A stretch of DNA of 64,000 nucleotides, from the NCBI RefSeq assembly GCF_012034175.1, contig NZ_JAATEJ010000027.1, positions 62,001 through 126,000 of the forward strand, read 5' to 3'. The notes beneath the pieces are model-generated. The model worked only from the letters and a program-made list of their open reading frames with translations. It did no database searches and was not told where the DNA came from. Each line of letters opens with the position of its first letter. Within the stretch, counting starts at the first letter, position 1. This document shows positions 27,856 to 36,250 of this stretch, in pieces. Source of the DNA: Actinacidiphila epipremni. GTDB lineage: Bacteria; Actinomycetota; Actinomycetes; Streptomycetales; Streptomycetaceae. The translations under genes and the position numbers were made by a program.

Positions 27856-29726
27856 GCGGCACCGTCCCTCTTGTCCTCGTCGACGATCTCGGCGTCCACG
27901 ACGTCGTCGTCAGCGGCGGCCTGCTCGCCGCCGCCGGCCGCACCGGCACCGGCACCGGCCTGGGCCGCGCCCTCGCCCGGCGCGTTGGCGTACAGCGCCT
28001 GGCCGAGCTTCTGGCTGACGGCCGCGACCTTCTCGGTGGCCTCGCGGATCGACGCGGTGTTCTCGCTGTCGGTCGACTCGTTCTTCAGCTTCTCCTTGAG
28101 GTCCGCGATGGCGGCCTCGACCTCGGACTTGACGTCCTCGGGGAGCTTGTCCTTGTTGTCGGCGATGAACTTCTCGGTCTGGTACGCCAGCTGCTCGCCC
28201 TGGTTGCGGGTCTCGGCGGCCTCGCGGCGCTTGTGGTCCTCCTCCGCGTACTGCTCCGCCTCGGAGCGCATGCGGTCGACCTCGTCCTTGGGCAGCGAGG
28301 AGCCGCCGGTGACGGTCATCCGCTGCTCCTTGCCGGTGCCGAGGTCCTTGGCGCCGACGTGCATGATGCCGTTCGCGTCGATGTCGAAGGTGACCTCGAT
28401 CTGGGGCATCCCGCGCGGGGCCGGCGGCAGGCCGGTCAGCTCGAACATCCCGAGCTTCTTGTTGTACGCGGCGATCTCGCGCTCGCCCTGGTAGACCTGG
28501 ATCTGCACCGACGGCTGGTTGTCCTCGGCCGTGGTGAAGATCTCCGAGCGCTTGGTCGGGATCGTGGTGTTGCGCTCGATCAGCTTGGTCATGATGCCGC
28601 CCTTGGTCTCGATGCCGAGGGACAGCGGGGTGACGTCGAGCAGCAGGACGTCCTTGACCTCGCCCTTGAGCACACCGGCCTGCAGGGACGCGCCGATGGC
28701 GACGACCTCGTCCGGGTTCACGCCCTTGTTGGCTTCCTTGCCGCCGGTCAGCTCGCGCACGAGCTCGGCGACGGCCGGCATACGGGTCGAGCCGCCGACC
28801 AGGACCACGTGGTCGATCTCGGACAGCTGGATGCCGGCGTCCTTGATGACGTTGTGGAACGGCGTCTTGCAGCGCTCCAGCAGGTCCGCGGTCAGCTGCT
28901 GGAACTGCGCCCGGGTGAGCTTCTCGTCCAGGTGCAGCGGGCCCTCGGCCGACGCGGTGATGTACGGCAGGTTGATCGTCGTCTCGGTGGACGACGACAG
29001 CTCGATCTTGGCCTTCTCCGCCGCCTCACGCAGCCGCTGGAGGGCCATCTTGTCGCGGGAGAGGTCCACACCGTGGCCGGACTGGAACTGCTTGACCAGG
29101 AAGTCCACCACCCGCTGGTCCCAGTCGTCACCACCGAGGTGGTTGTCGCCGTTGGTGGCCTTGACCTCGACGACGCCGTCACCGATCTCCAGCAGCGACA
29201 CGTCGAAGGTGCCACCGCCGAGGTCGAAGACCAGGATCGTCTGGTCGTCCTTGTCCAGGCCGTACGCGAGCGCCGCGGCGGTCGGCTCGTTGACGATGCG
29301 CAGCACGTTCAGACCGGCGATCTCGCCGGCCTCCTTCGTGGCCTGCCGCTCGGAGTCGTTGAAGTACGCCGGGACGGTGATCACCGCGTCGGTGACCTTC
29401 TCGCCCAGGTACGACTCCGCGTCCCGCTTGAGCTTCTGCAGGATGAACGCGGAGATCTGCTGCGGGTTGAAGTCCTTGCCGTCGAGGTTGATCTTCCAGT
29501 CGGTGCCCATGTGGCGCTTGACCGACCGGATGGTCCTGTCGACGTTGGTGACGGCCTGGCGCTTGGCCACCTCTCCGACCAGCACCTCGCCGTTCTTGGC
29601 GAAGGCGACGACGGACGGCGTGGTCCTGGCGCCCTCTGCGTTGGTGATGACGGTGGGCTCGCCGCCTTCCAGAACGCTGACGACGGAGTTAGTCGTGCCC
29701 AGGTCGATGCCGACCGCACGTGCCAT
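27852..29726 (-). CDS. dnaK: Molecular chaperone DnaK
   Basis: The 624-residue Hsp70 binds exposed hydrophobic peptides using ATP. Motifs include AVGIDLGTTNSVVSVLEGG at the N-terminus, VITVPAYFNDSERQATKEAG, ILVFDLGGGTFDVSLLEIG, and VVLVGGSTRMPAVAELVREL. The substrate domain follows from about residue 370 with LLLDVTPLSLGIETKGG. The tail (590-624) is Ala/Gly-rich and ends in acidic residues. I chose ATG 29726 because GGAGG lies 8 bases upstream and the sequence MARAVGIDLG is canonical. A perfect HAIR operator starts 20 bp upstream, with a second, weaker one 32 bp beyond that. Confidence 0.98.
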   Translation of the reverse strand: MARAVGIDLGTTNSVVSVLEGGEPTVITNAEGARTTPSVVAFAKNGEVLVGEVAKRQAVTNVDRTIRSVKRHMGTDWKINLDGKDFNPQQISAFILQKLKRDAESYLGEKVTDAVITVPAYFNDSERQATKEAGEIAGLNVLRIVNEPTAAALAYGLDKDDQTILVFDLGGGTFDVSLLEIGDGVVEVKATNGDNHLGGDDWDQRVVDFLVKQFQSGHGVDLSRDKMALQRLREAAEKAKIELSSSTETTINLPYITASAEGPLHLDEKLTRAQFQQLTADLLERCKTPFHNVIKDAGIQLSEIDHVVLVGGSTRMPAVAELVRELTGGKEANKGVNPDEVVAIGASLQAGVLKGEVKDVLLLDVTPLSLGIETKGGIMTKLIERNTTIPTKRSEIFTTAEDNQPSVQIQVYQGEREIAAYNKKLGMFELTGLPPAPRGMPQIEVTFDIDANGIMHVGAKDLGTGKEQRMTVTGGSSLPKDEVDRMRSEAEQYAEEDHKRREAAETRNQGEQLAYQTEKFIADNKDKLPEDVKSEVEAAIADLKEKLKNESTDSENTASIREATEKVAAVSQKLGQALYANAPGEGAAQAGAGAGAAGGGEQAAADDDVVDAEIVDEDKRDGAA

Positions 29727-29745
29727 GGTGAAATCCTCCTGCTGA

Positions 29746-29766
29746 CTTGAGTGGAACTGACTCAAG
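29746..29766 (-). promoter_or_regulatory. Perfect HAIR operator upstream of dnaK
   Basis: CTTGAGT, seven bases, ACTCAAG matches the HspR operator consensus exactly. It is 20 bp upstream of the dnaK start and should mediate HspR repression of dnaK-grpE-dnaJ-hspR. Confidence 0.95.
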
Positions 29767-29797
29767 AGTGCATGAGAGGTCGGACTCTGTCAACAGA

Positions 29798-29818
29798 GGT
29801 GAGCCGAGGCGACTCAAC
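29798..29818 (-). promoter_or_regulatory. Degenerate second HAIR upstream of dnaK
   Basis: GGTGAGC, seven bases, ACTCAAC keeps the correct N7 spacing and most of the right half-site, but the left half-site is weak. Streptomyces dnaK promoters are known to have more than one HAIR element, which supports the call. Confidence 0.6.
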
Positions 29819-30064
29819 TTAGCCGCGCGCATCCGACGCACCCAGAGTGCCACGCCGGTCACCGCGCGCCATGTGCGACGTACGGCGGCGTACGGCTCTG
29901 CCATATGCCACGCCGAGCCCCGCCATATGCGACGCGCGACACAGATCACCAGTGGTGCGGCTTTATGGCCTCGGCCTTCCCGGGTAACCTCAGCCAGGAA
30001 CGGATTAAGTTACCGCTTAGTAGACCTCGTACTCGTCCACCGTGCGCAGGCCCGAGGAGCCCCC

Positions 30065-32335
30065 ATGCAACTCGCCGCGATCATCGTGTCGCTGGTCCTC
30101 ACCGCGGTCGGCGTCGCGCTCTTCAGCCTCGCCGTCGCGCAGATCTACCGGTTCATCCGGATGGGCCAGTCCGTGCCGGCCGGCAGCCGTACGAACGACC
30201 CCCGGGCCCGTACGACGACGATGCTGCGCGAGTTCGTCGGCCACACCCGCATGAACAAGTGGGGCGTCATCGGCGTGGCCCATTGGTTCGTGGCCGTCGG
30301 CTTCCTGACCCTGGCGCTGACCATCGTCAACGCCTACGGCCAGCTGTTCAAGGCCGACTGGATCCTGCCGTGGATCGGTACATGGCTGCCGTACGAGGTC
30401 TACGTCGAGTTCATCGCGACCTTCACCACGCTCGGCATCCTCGCCCTGATCGTCATCCGGCTGCTGAGCCTGCCCTCGCGCGCCGGCCGCAAGTCCCGCT
30501 TCGCCGGCTCCACCTCGTGGCAGGCGTACTTCGTCGAGTACGTCATCCTCGTCATCGGGCTGGCCATCATGACGCTGCGCGGCCTGGAGGGCGCCCTGCA
30601 CGGCGTCGGCCACTACGAGGCCGCGTACTGGGCCTCGTACCCGCTCGTGGCGGGCTTCCGGGGGCTGAGCACCGAGACGCTGCAGAACCTCGTCTACGCC
30701 ACCGCCATGGTCAAGCTGGGCGTCACGATGACATGGGCGATCGTCGTCGGCACCAACATCGACATGTCCATCGCCTGGCACCGCTTCCTGGCCTTCTTCA
30801 ACATCTGGTTCAAGCGCAACGCCCATGGCGAGGTCTCGCTCGGCGCGCTCCAGCCCATGACCAGCGCCGGCAAGCCCATCGACTTCGAGGACCCGGGCGA
30901 GGACGACGTCTTCGGCGTCTCCCAGGTCGAGCAGTTCTCGTGGAAGGGCATCCTCGACTTCTCCACCTGCACCGAGTGCGGGCGCTGCCAGTCGCAGTGC
31001 CCCGCGTGGAACACCGGCAAGCCGCTGTCGCCCAAGCTGCTCGTCATGTCGCTGCGCGACCACGCGCACGCCAAGGCGCCGTACCTGCTCGCGGGCGGCG
31101 GCAAGTCCATGGAGGGCGAGGAGCGCGCGACGGCCGAGCAGCTGGCGGGCGTGCCGGCCGCGGCCCTGGCCGAGGCAGAGCGACCGCTGATCGGCACGGC
31201 GGAGGAGAACGGCGTCATCGACCCGGACGTGCTGTGGTCCTGCACCACGTGCGGCGCCTGCGTCGAGCAGTGCCCGGTCGACATCGAGCACATCGACCAC
31301 ATCATCGACATGCGCCGCTACCAGGTGATGATCGAGTCGTCCTTCCCGTCCGAGGCGGGCACGATGCTCAAGAACCTGGAGAAGAAGGGCAACCCGTGGG
31401 GCCTGCCCAAGAAGCAGCGCCTGGCGTGGGTCAAGGAGGTCGACTTCGAGGTGCCGGTCGTCGGCGAGGACGTCGAGGACCTGACCTCGGTCGAGTACCT
31501 GTACTGGGTCGGCTGCGCCGGCTCCCTGGAGGACCGCGCAAAGAAGACCACCAAGGCCTTCGCGGAACTGCTGCACATTGCGGGCGTCAACTTCGCCATT
31601 CTCGGCGGCGAGGAGAACTGCACGGGCGACTCGCCGCGCCGGCTCGGCAACGAGTTCCTCTTCCAGCAGCTCGGCGCGGAGAACGTCGCCATGCTGAACA
31701 TGGCCTTCGGCGAGGAACTGGACGACGACGGCAAGGTCGTCCCGGCCAGCCGCAAGCCGCGCTCGGCGAAGAAGATCGTGGCGACCTGCCCGCACTGCTT
31801 CAACACCATCGCCAACGAATACCCGCAGCTCGGCGGCGAGTACGAGGTCATCCACCACACGCAGCTGCTGCAGACCCTGGTCGACGAGGGCCGCCTGGTG
31901 CCCGTCACCCCGGTCGAGGGCCTGATCACGTACCACGACCCGTGCTACCTGGGCCGGCACAACAAGGTCTACACGCCGCCGCGCGAGATCATCGCCAAGG
32001 TGCCGGGCCTGCGCAGCGAGGAGATGCACCGCCACAAGGACCGCGGCTTCTGCTGCGGCGCGGGCGGCGCGCGCATGTGGATGGAGGAGCGGATCGGCAA
32101 GCGCATCAACAACGAGCGCGTGGACGAGGCGCTGTCCCTGAACCCGGACATCGTGTCCACGGCGTGCCCGTTCTGCCTGGTCATGCTGACCGACTCCGTC
32201 AACGGGAAGAAGAACGACGGCAAGGCGAAGGAGTCGCTGCAGGTGGTGGACGTGGCGCAGTTGCTGCTGGACTCGGTGCGGACGCCGGCTGCCGCGGCGG
32301 CGGTCGGGGCGGGGGCGGATTCGGCGGCGGGCTGA
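30065..32335 (+). CDS. Membrane-bound Fe-S oxidoreductase (heterodisulfide reductase-like)
   Basis: The 756-residue protein has about five hydrophobic segments in the first 240 residues (a DsrM/NarI-type membrane anchor likely to bind heme b, with histidines in WFVAV-flanking helices), then two 4Fe-4S motifs: C302, C305, C308, C312 (CTECGRCQSQCP) and C393, C396, C399, C403 (CTTCGACVEQCP). The C-terminal half has CCG-type domains with ATCPHCFNTIANEYP, YHDPCYLGRHNKVYTPP and GFCCGAGGARMW. The architecture is that of an electron-transfer reductase between quinones and a cytosolic donor. The substrate is unknown. The start is ATG 30065 with GAGGAG 6 bases upstream. The tail is Ala-rich. Confidence 0.88.
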   Translation: MQLAAIIVSLVLTAVGVALFSLAVAQIYRFIRMGQSVPAGSRTNDPRARTTTMLREFVGHTRMNKWGVIGVAHWFVAVGFLTLALTIVNAYGQLFKADWILPWIGTWLPYEVYVEFIATFTTLGILALIVIRLLSLPSRAGRKSRFAGSTSWQAYFVEYVILVIGLAIMTLRGLEGALHGVGHYEAAYWASYPLVAGFRGLSTETLQNLVYATAMVKLGVTMTWAIVVGTNIDMSIAWHRFLAFFNIWFKRNAHGEVSLGALQPMTSAGKPIDFEDPGEDDVFGVSQVEQFSWKGILDFSTCTECGRCQSQCPAWNTGKPLSPKLLVMSLRDHAHAKAPYLLAGGGKSMEGEERATAEQLAGVPAAALAEAERPLIGTAEENGVIDPDVLWSCTTCGACVEQCPVDIEHIDHIIDMRRYQVMIESSFPSEAGTMLKNLEKKGNPWGLPKKQRLAWVKEVDFEVPVVGEDVEDLTSVEYLYWVGCAGSLEDRAKKTTKAFAELLHIAGVNFAILGGEENCTGDSPRRLGNEFLFQQLGAENVAMLNMAFGEELDDDGKVVPASRKPRSAKKIVATCPHCFNTIANEYPQLGGEYEVIHHTQLLQTLVDEGRLVPVTPVEGLITYHDPCYLGRHNKVYTPPREIIAKVPGLRSEEMHRHKDRGFCCGAGGARMWMEERIGKRINNERVDEALSLNPDIVSTACPFCLVMLTDSVNGKKNDGKAKESLQVVDVAQLLLDSVRTPAAAAAVGAGADSAAG

Positions 32336-32552
32336 GGCGGGGGCGTGCCCGCAGGGGCCGCAGGAGGGCCTGGGGGCGGCTTGTGGGGCCGCCGGGCTCG
32401 GGGGCGGCGGTTCCGGGCGGCCGGCGCCCGTACGGCGGCCTCAGCGGCTTCCCCGGCCCGCGTCACGGACTCGTGTCACAGGTTGGCAGCAAAGGCCGGG
32501 CCCGGACGGCGTCCCGGACCCGGGCCCGGGCGGTAGCGGGTACGTTCGAAGC

Positions 32553-33392
32553 GTGGCTGGTTACGAGAACCGACGAGGGCAGGACCCGAACGCGCCCGGC
32601 GGCTATCCGCCTCACCAGGCCCCCGGGCACCCCGGGTCCTATGCAGCGCCGGGACAATACGCCGCGCCCGGCCCGTACCCCGCCCCCGGCGAGCCCGAGT
32701 ATTTCGGCCGGCCCCCCGCGTACGACGACGCCCCCGGCCAGACCCGCGCCTTCACCATGGGCGAGCCTGCGCAATTGGCAGAGCCGTACGCATATGGCGG
32801 CGACAACGTGGCCACGTACCGCGCCGGCCAGCCCAGCGCCCCGCCGGCCGGCCCCCGGCTGCACTGGAAAGACCTGCTCAGCGGCATCGTGCTGCGCCCC
32901 GGCCGCACCTTCTGGCAGATGCGCGACCACACGATGTGGGCCCCCGCCCTGATCGTCACCTTCGTCTACGGCCTGCTCGCCGTCTTCGGCTTCGACGCCG
33001 CGCGCAGCGACATCCTGGACGCCACCTTGTCGGCGAGCATCCCCTGGGTGGTCACCACGGCCATCGCCGTGACGCTGTGCGGCCTGACCCTCGGCGCAGT
33101 CACCAACACCCTGGCCCGCCAGCTCGGCGGCGACGGCGCGTGGGCCCCGACCGTGGGCCTGGCCCTGCTGATCACGTCCCTGACGGACGCGCCGCGCCTG
33201 CTGTTCGCCCTCTTCCTCGGCGGCGGCAACGGATTTGTCCAACTCCTGGGCTGGCTCACCTGGCTGGCCTGCGCGGCACTGATGACGTCCATGGTGGCGA
33301 AGTCCCACGACCTGCCGTGGCTCAAGGCGCTGGGCGCGTCCTCGATCCAACTGCTGGCGCTGCTGATGCTGTTCAAGCTCCCGCTGATCTGA
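32553..33392 (+). CDS. YIP1 family membrane protein
   Basis: The 279-residue protein starts at GTG 32553 and has a Pro/Gly/Ala/Tyr-rich disordered N-terminus (1-95), followed by LLSGIVLRPGRTFWQM, then five hydrophobic segments (about 125-275). The pattern is typical of bacterial YIP1-domain proteins, whose function is unknown. The last residues form a hydrophobic helix (LGASSIQLLALLMLFKL). It lies 217 bp downstream of the Fe-S protein gene on the same strand and is convergent with dcd. Confidence 0.8.
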   Translation: MAGYENRRGQDPNAPGGYPPHQAPGHPGSYAAPGQYAAPGPYPAPGEPEYFGRPPAYDDAPGQTRAFTMGEPAQLAEPYAYGGDNVATYRAGQPSAPPAGPRLHWKDLLSGIVLRPGRTFWQMRDHTMWAPALIVTFVYGLLAVFGFDAARSDILDATLSASIPWVVTTAIAVTLCGLTLGAVTNTLARQLGGDGAWAPTVGLALLITSLTDAPRLLFALFLGGGNGFVQLLGWLTWLACAALMTSMVAKSHDLPWLKALGASSIQLLALLMLFKLPLI

Positions 33393-33418
33393 GCGGGCCC
33401 CGCCGGGGGCTGCCGGGA

Positions 33419-33994
33419 TCAGACCTGCGTGCGGTGGAAGTTGAGGTACGAGCGCGAGGCGGTCGGCCCGCGCTGCCCCTGGTAACGGGAGCCGTACTGC
33501 CGCGATCCGTAGGGGAACTCCGCCGGGGAGGTCAGCCGGAACAGGCACAGCTGCCCGATCTTCATCCCCGGCCAGAGCTTGATCGGCAGCGTCGCGACGT
33601 TCGACAGCTCCAGCGTCACATGCCCGGAGAAGCCCGGGTCGATGAACCCGGCCGTCGAGTGCGTGAGCAGCCCCAGCCGCCCCAGGCTCGACTTCCCCTC
33701 CAGCCGCGACGCCACGTCGTCCGGCAACGTGATGACCTCGTACGTCGAGGCCAGCACGAACTCCCCCGGATGCAGAATGAAGGCGTCGTCCCCCTCGGGC
33801 TCCACCAGCCGCGTCAGATCCGGCTGTTCGACAGCCGGGTCGATGTGCGGATACCGGTGGTTCTCGAACACCCGGAAGAACCGGTCCAGCCTGACGTCGA
33901 TACTCGACGGCTGCACCATCGACGGCTCGAACGGATCCACCCGGACGCGCCCGTTGTCGATTTCGGTCCGGATGTCCTTGTCTGAGAGAAGCAC
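33419..33994 (-). CDS. dcd: dCTP deaminase
   Basis: The 191-residue enzyme converts dCTP to dUTP for thymidylate supply. It has the family N-terminus MLLSDKDIRTEIDNGRVRVDPFE, VQPSSIDVRLDRFFRVFENH, LHPGEFVLASTYEVITLPD, the catalytic region EGKSSLGRLGLLTHSTAGFIDPGF with the expected Ser, Arg and Glu, and a C-terminal GSRYQGQRGPTASRSY motif that closes over the nucleotide. Length fits monofunctional Dcd. It starts with GTG 33994. Confidence 0.96.
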   Translation of the reverse strand: MLLSDKDIRTEIDNGRVRVDPFEPSMVQPSSIDVRLDRFFRVFENHRYPHIDPAVEQPDLTRLVEPEGDDAFILHPGEFVLASTYEVITLPDDVASRLEGKSSLGRLGLLTHSTAGFIDPGFSGHVTLELSNVATLPIKLWPGMKIGQLCLFRLTSPAEFPYGSRQYGSRYQGQRGPTASRSYLNFHRTQV

Positions 33995-34017
33995 ACCCCG
34001 ACCCTAACGCCTTGCCC

Positions 34018-34188
34018 TCACTTCTCCCCGCGCGCACCCTCCCCGACCGGCACCGCATGCCGCAACCGCGCACACCTGGGACACCTCACCAACCGCCCCG
34101 GCCCCAACCGCTCAGCCCCCAACTGCTGCAACGGAAACGACCCGGTGGTGAACACATGCCCCTCCGCACAACGAACAGTGCGCTCCAT
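34018..34188 (-). CDS. Small zinc-ribbon-like protein
   Basis: This 56-residue protein begins MERTVRCAEGHVFTTGSFPL (ATG 34188, with GGAAGGGG upstream) and contains two cysteine pairs, CAEGH and CPRC, with spacing suited to a zinc ribbon (Cys, His, Cys, Cys). Related small proteins are common in Streptomyces, with no known function. It lies 23 bp downstream of the dcd start region on the same strand, so it precedes dcd in the transcript. Confidence 0.7.
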   Translation of the reverse strand: MERTVRCAEGHVFTTGSFPLQQLGAERLGPGRLVRCPRCARLRHAVPVGEGARGEK

Positions 34189-34368
34189 GAAGCCCCTTCC
34201 CCGACTCCGCGTGGCCGACAAACCCCCACATTAGGGGATCCCCCACGCCCCCACCCCCAGCCACACCGCCCCCGCACCCGAGAACCTACCCCTCCCCCCA
34301 CCTTCCCCCGCCCCACCCCCACATGCGGTAGAGTGTCCCCGAAGCACCCTCCCCAGGGCGCTTTCCAA

Positions 34369-34442
34369 GCGGATGTAGTTTAATGGTAGAACATGAGCTT
34401 CCCAAGCTCAGAGCGCGGGTTCGATTCCCGTCATCCGCTCCA
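34369..34442 (+). tRNA. tRNA-Gly(CCC), CCA encoded
   Basis: The cloverleaf is clear. The acceptor stem GCGGATG pairs with CATCCGC (34432-34438), the D arm is AGTTTAATGGTAGAACA, the anticodon stem is TGAGC/GCTCA with loop TTCCCAA and anticodon CCC at 34401-34403, and the T arm is CGGGTTCGATTCCCG. The CCA tail is present in the DNA (34440-34442). Its 3' end is the likely attachment site of the adjacent integrative element. Confidence 0.97.
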
Positions 34443-34447
34443 TTAAT

Positions 34448-34474
34448 AAGCCCCAGGTCATGGACTTGGGGCTT
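34448..34474 (+). terminator. Hairpin after tRNA-Gly
   Basis: AAGCCCCAGGTC (34448-34459), a 3-base loop, then GACTTGGGGCTT (34463-34474) forms a 12-bp stem with one G-T pair, followed by an AATTGTTGTCT stretch. It should terminate tRNA transcription. Confidence 0.8.
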
Positions 34475-34742
34475 AATTGTTGTCTAGTCCAATTCCCCGG
34501 ACACGCACCACTTGCGCACCAGATCCGACGGTCAATAAGGACCACCGGGCAGGGGCAGAGAAACAGACAGGCACCGACCCCCTATCCGTCTCGAATTCCG
34601 AGACGGATTTCAAGTGACCTGCACCACACAGGGAAGTGGGCGCCCGCTACGGACGGTTGAGCCCTCTCCTCCACACATCCCACCGCCGCAGCAGCAACGC
34701 CGCTGCTCACAGGGGGACTTCATCCACGCGGAGGAGGGCCAG

Positions 34743-34763
34743 GCCGCCACGGAGCGTGGCGGC
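34743..34763 (-). terminator. Short hairpin downstream of the integrase
   Basis: GCCGCCAC and GTGGCGGC (34743-34750 and 34756-34763) form an 8-bp stem with a 5-base loop, just beyond the stronger hairpin at 34771-34809. Confidence 0.5.
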
Positions 34764-34770
34764 GGGCACG

Positions 34771-34809
34771 GTTCGGGGGCCGACCCCGAGTGCGGGTCGG
34801 CCCCCGAAC
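34771..34809 (-). terminator. Very strong terminator hairpin after integrase
   Basis: A perfect 16-bp stem (34771-34786 with 34794-34809, GTTCGGGGGCCGACCC and its complement) closes a 7-base loop. It lies 18 bp after the integrase stop codon and would protect the tRNA locus from read-through. Confidence 0.85.
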
Positions 34810-34826
34810 CGGCGGTCAGGCACCCG

Positions 34827-36032
34827 TCAGACCCGCCGCACCGCTTCCGCACCAGATGGGCCGTCGCCCGCGCTGTCGCGGCGCTCGGCGCGGACGCGTT
34901 CGTCCAGGCCGGCCGCGACCTCCCTCTGCCGCTCCAGCGTCGAATGCTGGTAGATCAGGGCAGCCCGCTCCGAGGACTGGCCGGCGCGGACCATGGCGTC
35001 CTTGAGGGTGCCGCCCGACTGGGTGACGAGAGTGTTTCCGGTATGGCGAAGGTCGTAGAAGCGGAAATTGCCGGGCAGGCCGGCTTCTGCGCGGGCTTTG
35101 CGCCATTTACGGCCGAAGGTGGATCGACGGAACGGCGCCCCGCGCTCCCCGACGAAAAGCAGGCCGTCCGGTTCCTTGGCGGCGAACCAGTCGAGGTGCC
35201 GTCGCACGTCGACCGTAAGGAATGCGGGGAGGACGACCGTACGCTTTCCTGCCCGTGATTTCGGGTCGCCGGTGGCCCGCCGTCCCGTCGTGAGTTCGGG
35301 TGATGCCCGGCTGATTCGGAGCAGGACGGGCTCATGGACTACACCCCGCCGCCGCTTCAGCTCTTCCGGCTCCTCGGCCAGGACAACATCGGTACGCCGC
35401 AGTTCGGCCTGCTCCTCGGGGCGGAGGCTGCCGTAGGCAGCGAGGTAGACCATCAGGCGCCAGCGCGGACCCATGGCCTCGGCCACCGCATCGACCTGCT
35501 CGACGGTGGCGACCGGCCGTTCCTCGGCCTCCTCTTTACCGGCTCCCTTGATCCGGCAGGGGTTGCGGCGGATGAGTTCGTCGTCGGTCGCCGTCTCCAG
35601 AATCGCTTTGAGCAGGCGGTAGCTCTTCGCGACAGTCGTGGCGCCCGTGGCCTCCAGCCGTTCGGCTCGCCAGGCCCGCACACGGCTGGGCGTGATCTCG
35701 TCGAGGTCCATGTTCTGGAAGGTCGGCAGGAGGTGCAGCCGCAGGAGGCGGCGGTACAGCTCGTCACTGGTCGGTGCGAGGCCGCGCTCTCCGACCCAGC
35801 GCAGCGCGTACTCCTCGAAGTTGACCGCCCCGGTGTCCGGGTCGGTCCAGTCTCCACGCGTGAGGTCAGCCTCGATCTGGGAGAGCCATACCTCGGCGTC
35901 GGTCTTGGTCGGGAACGTCTCCGGCGCGTTGCGGCGCAGGCCGGTCGGATCGATGTAGCTGGCGGTCCAGCGCCCGGAGCGGTACTGGCGGATCGACCCG
36001 AAGCGGCGCTTGGTGCCCTTCGCGTTTCCCAT
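34827..36032 (-). CDS. int: Tyrosine recombinase (integrase)
   Basis: The 401-residue integrase has an N-terminal arm-binding region (1-70), a SAM-like core-binding domain (about 70-165) and a catalytic domain (175-370). Visible catalytic residues are R204 (YGSLRPEE), a Lys around 258-263, R329 in the YDLRHTGN motif and the nucleophile Y361 (LIYQHS). The usual His of HxxR is Tyr326, and the His of the following GH motif is Gln352 (AGQSS). Both changes occur in some actinobacterial integrases, so activity is still likely. It should integrate into the tRNA-Gly 3' end. The excisionase gene precedes it, with a TGATG stop/start overlap. Confidence 0.92.
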   Translation of the reverse strand: MGNAKGTKRRFGSIRQYRSGRWTASYIDPTGLRRNAPETFPTKTDAEVWLSQIEADLTRGDWTDPDTGAVNFEEYALRWVGERGLAPTSDELYRRLLRLHLLPTFQNMDLDEITPSRVRAWRAERLEATGATTVAKSYRLLKAILETATDDELIRRNPCRIKGAGKEEAEERPVATVEQVDAVAEAMGPRWRLMVYLAAYGSLRPEEQAELRRTDVVLAEEPEELKRRRGVVHEPVLLRISRASPELTTGRRATGDPKSRAGKRTVVLPAFLTVDVRRHLDWFAAKEPDGLLFVGERGAPFRRSTFGRKWRKARAEAGLPGNFRFYDLRHTGNTLVTQSGGTLKDAMVRAGQSSERAALIYQHSTLERQREVAAGLDERVRAERRDSAGDGPSGAEAVRRV

Positions 36033-36250
36033 CAGGCCGCCCTCCCGTAGTGGGCTCGGGTCCGCCGGCGAGTGACGGGCTGGACGGTGTTGGCGAGGAC
36101 GTAGGCGTCGAGTGTCGCTTCGGCGAGACGGACGTGGCGGCCGACCTTGACGAAGGCGATCCGCCGCTCGGATATGAGGCGGCGGACGAAGCGCTCGCCG
36201 GTTCCGAGGCGTTCGGCGGCCTCGGCGACGTTCAGAAGGCGTTCAGGCAC
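36032..36250 (-). CDS. xis: Excisionase-like helix-turn-helix protein
   Basis: This 72-residue basic protein has a single winged HTH of the MerR/AlpA excisionase type: LLNVAEAAERLGTGERFVRRL, then ISERRIAFVKVGRHVRLAEATLDAYV. Such proteins guide the integrase toward excision. It starts at GTG 36250. Its stop overlaps the integrase ATG by one base, so both are translated together. Confidence 0.88.
   Translation of the reverse strand: MPERLLNVAEAAERLGTGERFVRRLISERRIAFVKVGRHVRLAEATLDAYVLANTVQPVTRRRTRAHYGRAA

Larger units (their letters stand above)
29727..30064. other. Divergent promoter region of dnaK and the Fe-S reductase
   Basis: This 338-bp gap carries the two HAIR sites (29746-29818) on the dnaK side. 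On the other side it holds several imperfect copies of GCCATATG/GCCATGTGCGAC (29866-29933) and an AT-richer stretch near 30000-30020 (GGATTAAGTTACCGCTTAG) that may belong to the promoter of the Fe-S protein. No gene or RNA is seen. Confidence 0.5.
34443..34826. other. Junction between tRNA-Gly and the integrase (384 bp)
   Basis: Besides the tRNA terminator, the gap holds a perfect 10-bp inverted repeat with a 5-base AATTC loop at 34584-34608 (ATCCGTCTCG and its complement) and two integrase-side hairpins (34743-34763 and 34771-34809). The first may be a recombinase arm site or a terminator. This is the expected place for attL of an element that uses the tRNA 3' end. I found no repeat of the tRNA 3' end elsewhere in the window. 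Confidence 0.55.

Noticed and set aside
28233..29750. Long plus-strand frame opposite dnaK
   Set aside because: Antisense shadow of dnaK with biased, repetitive composition.
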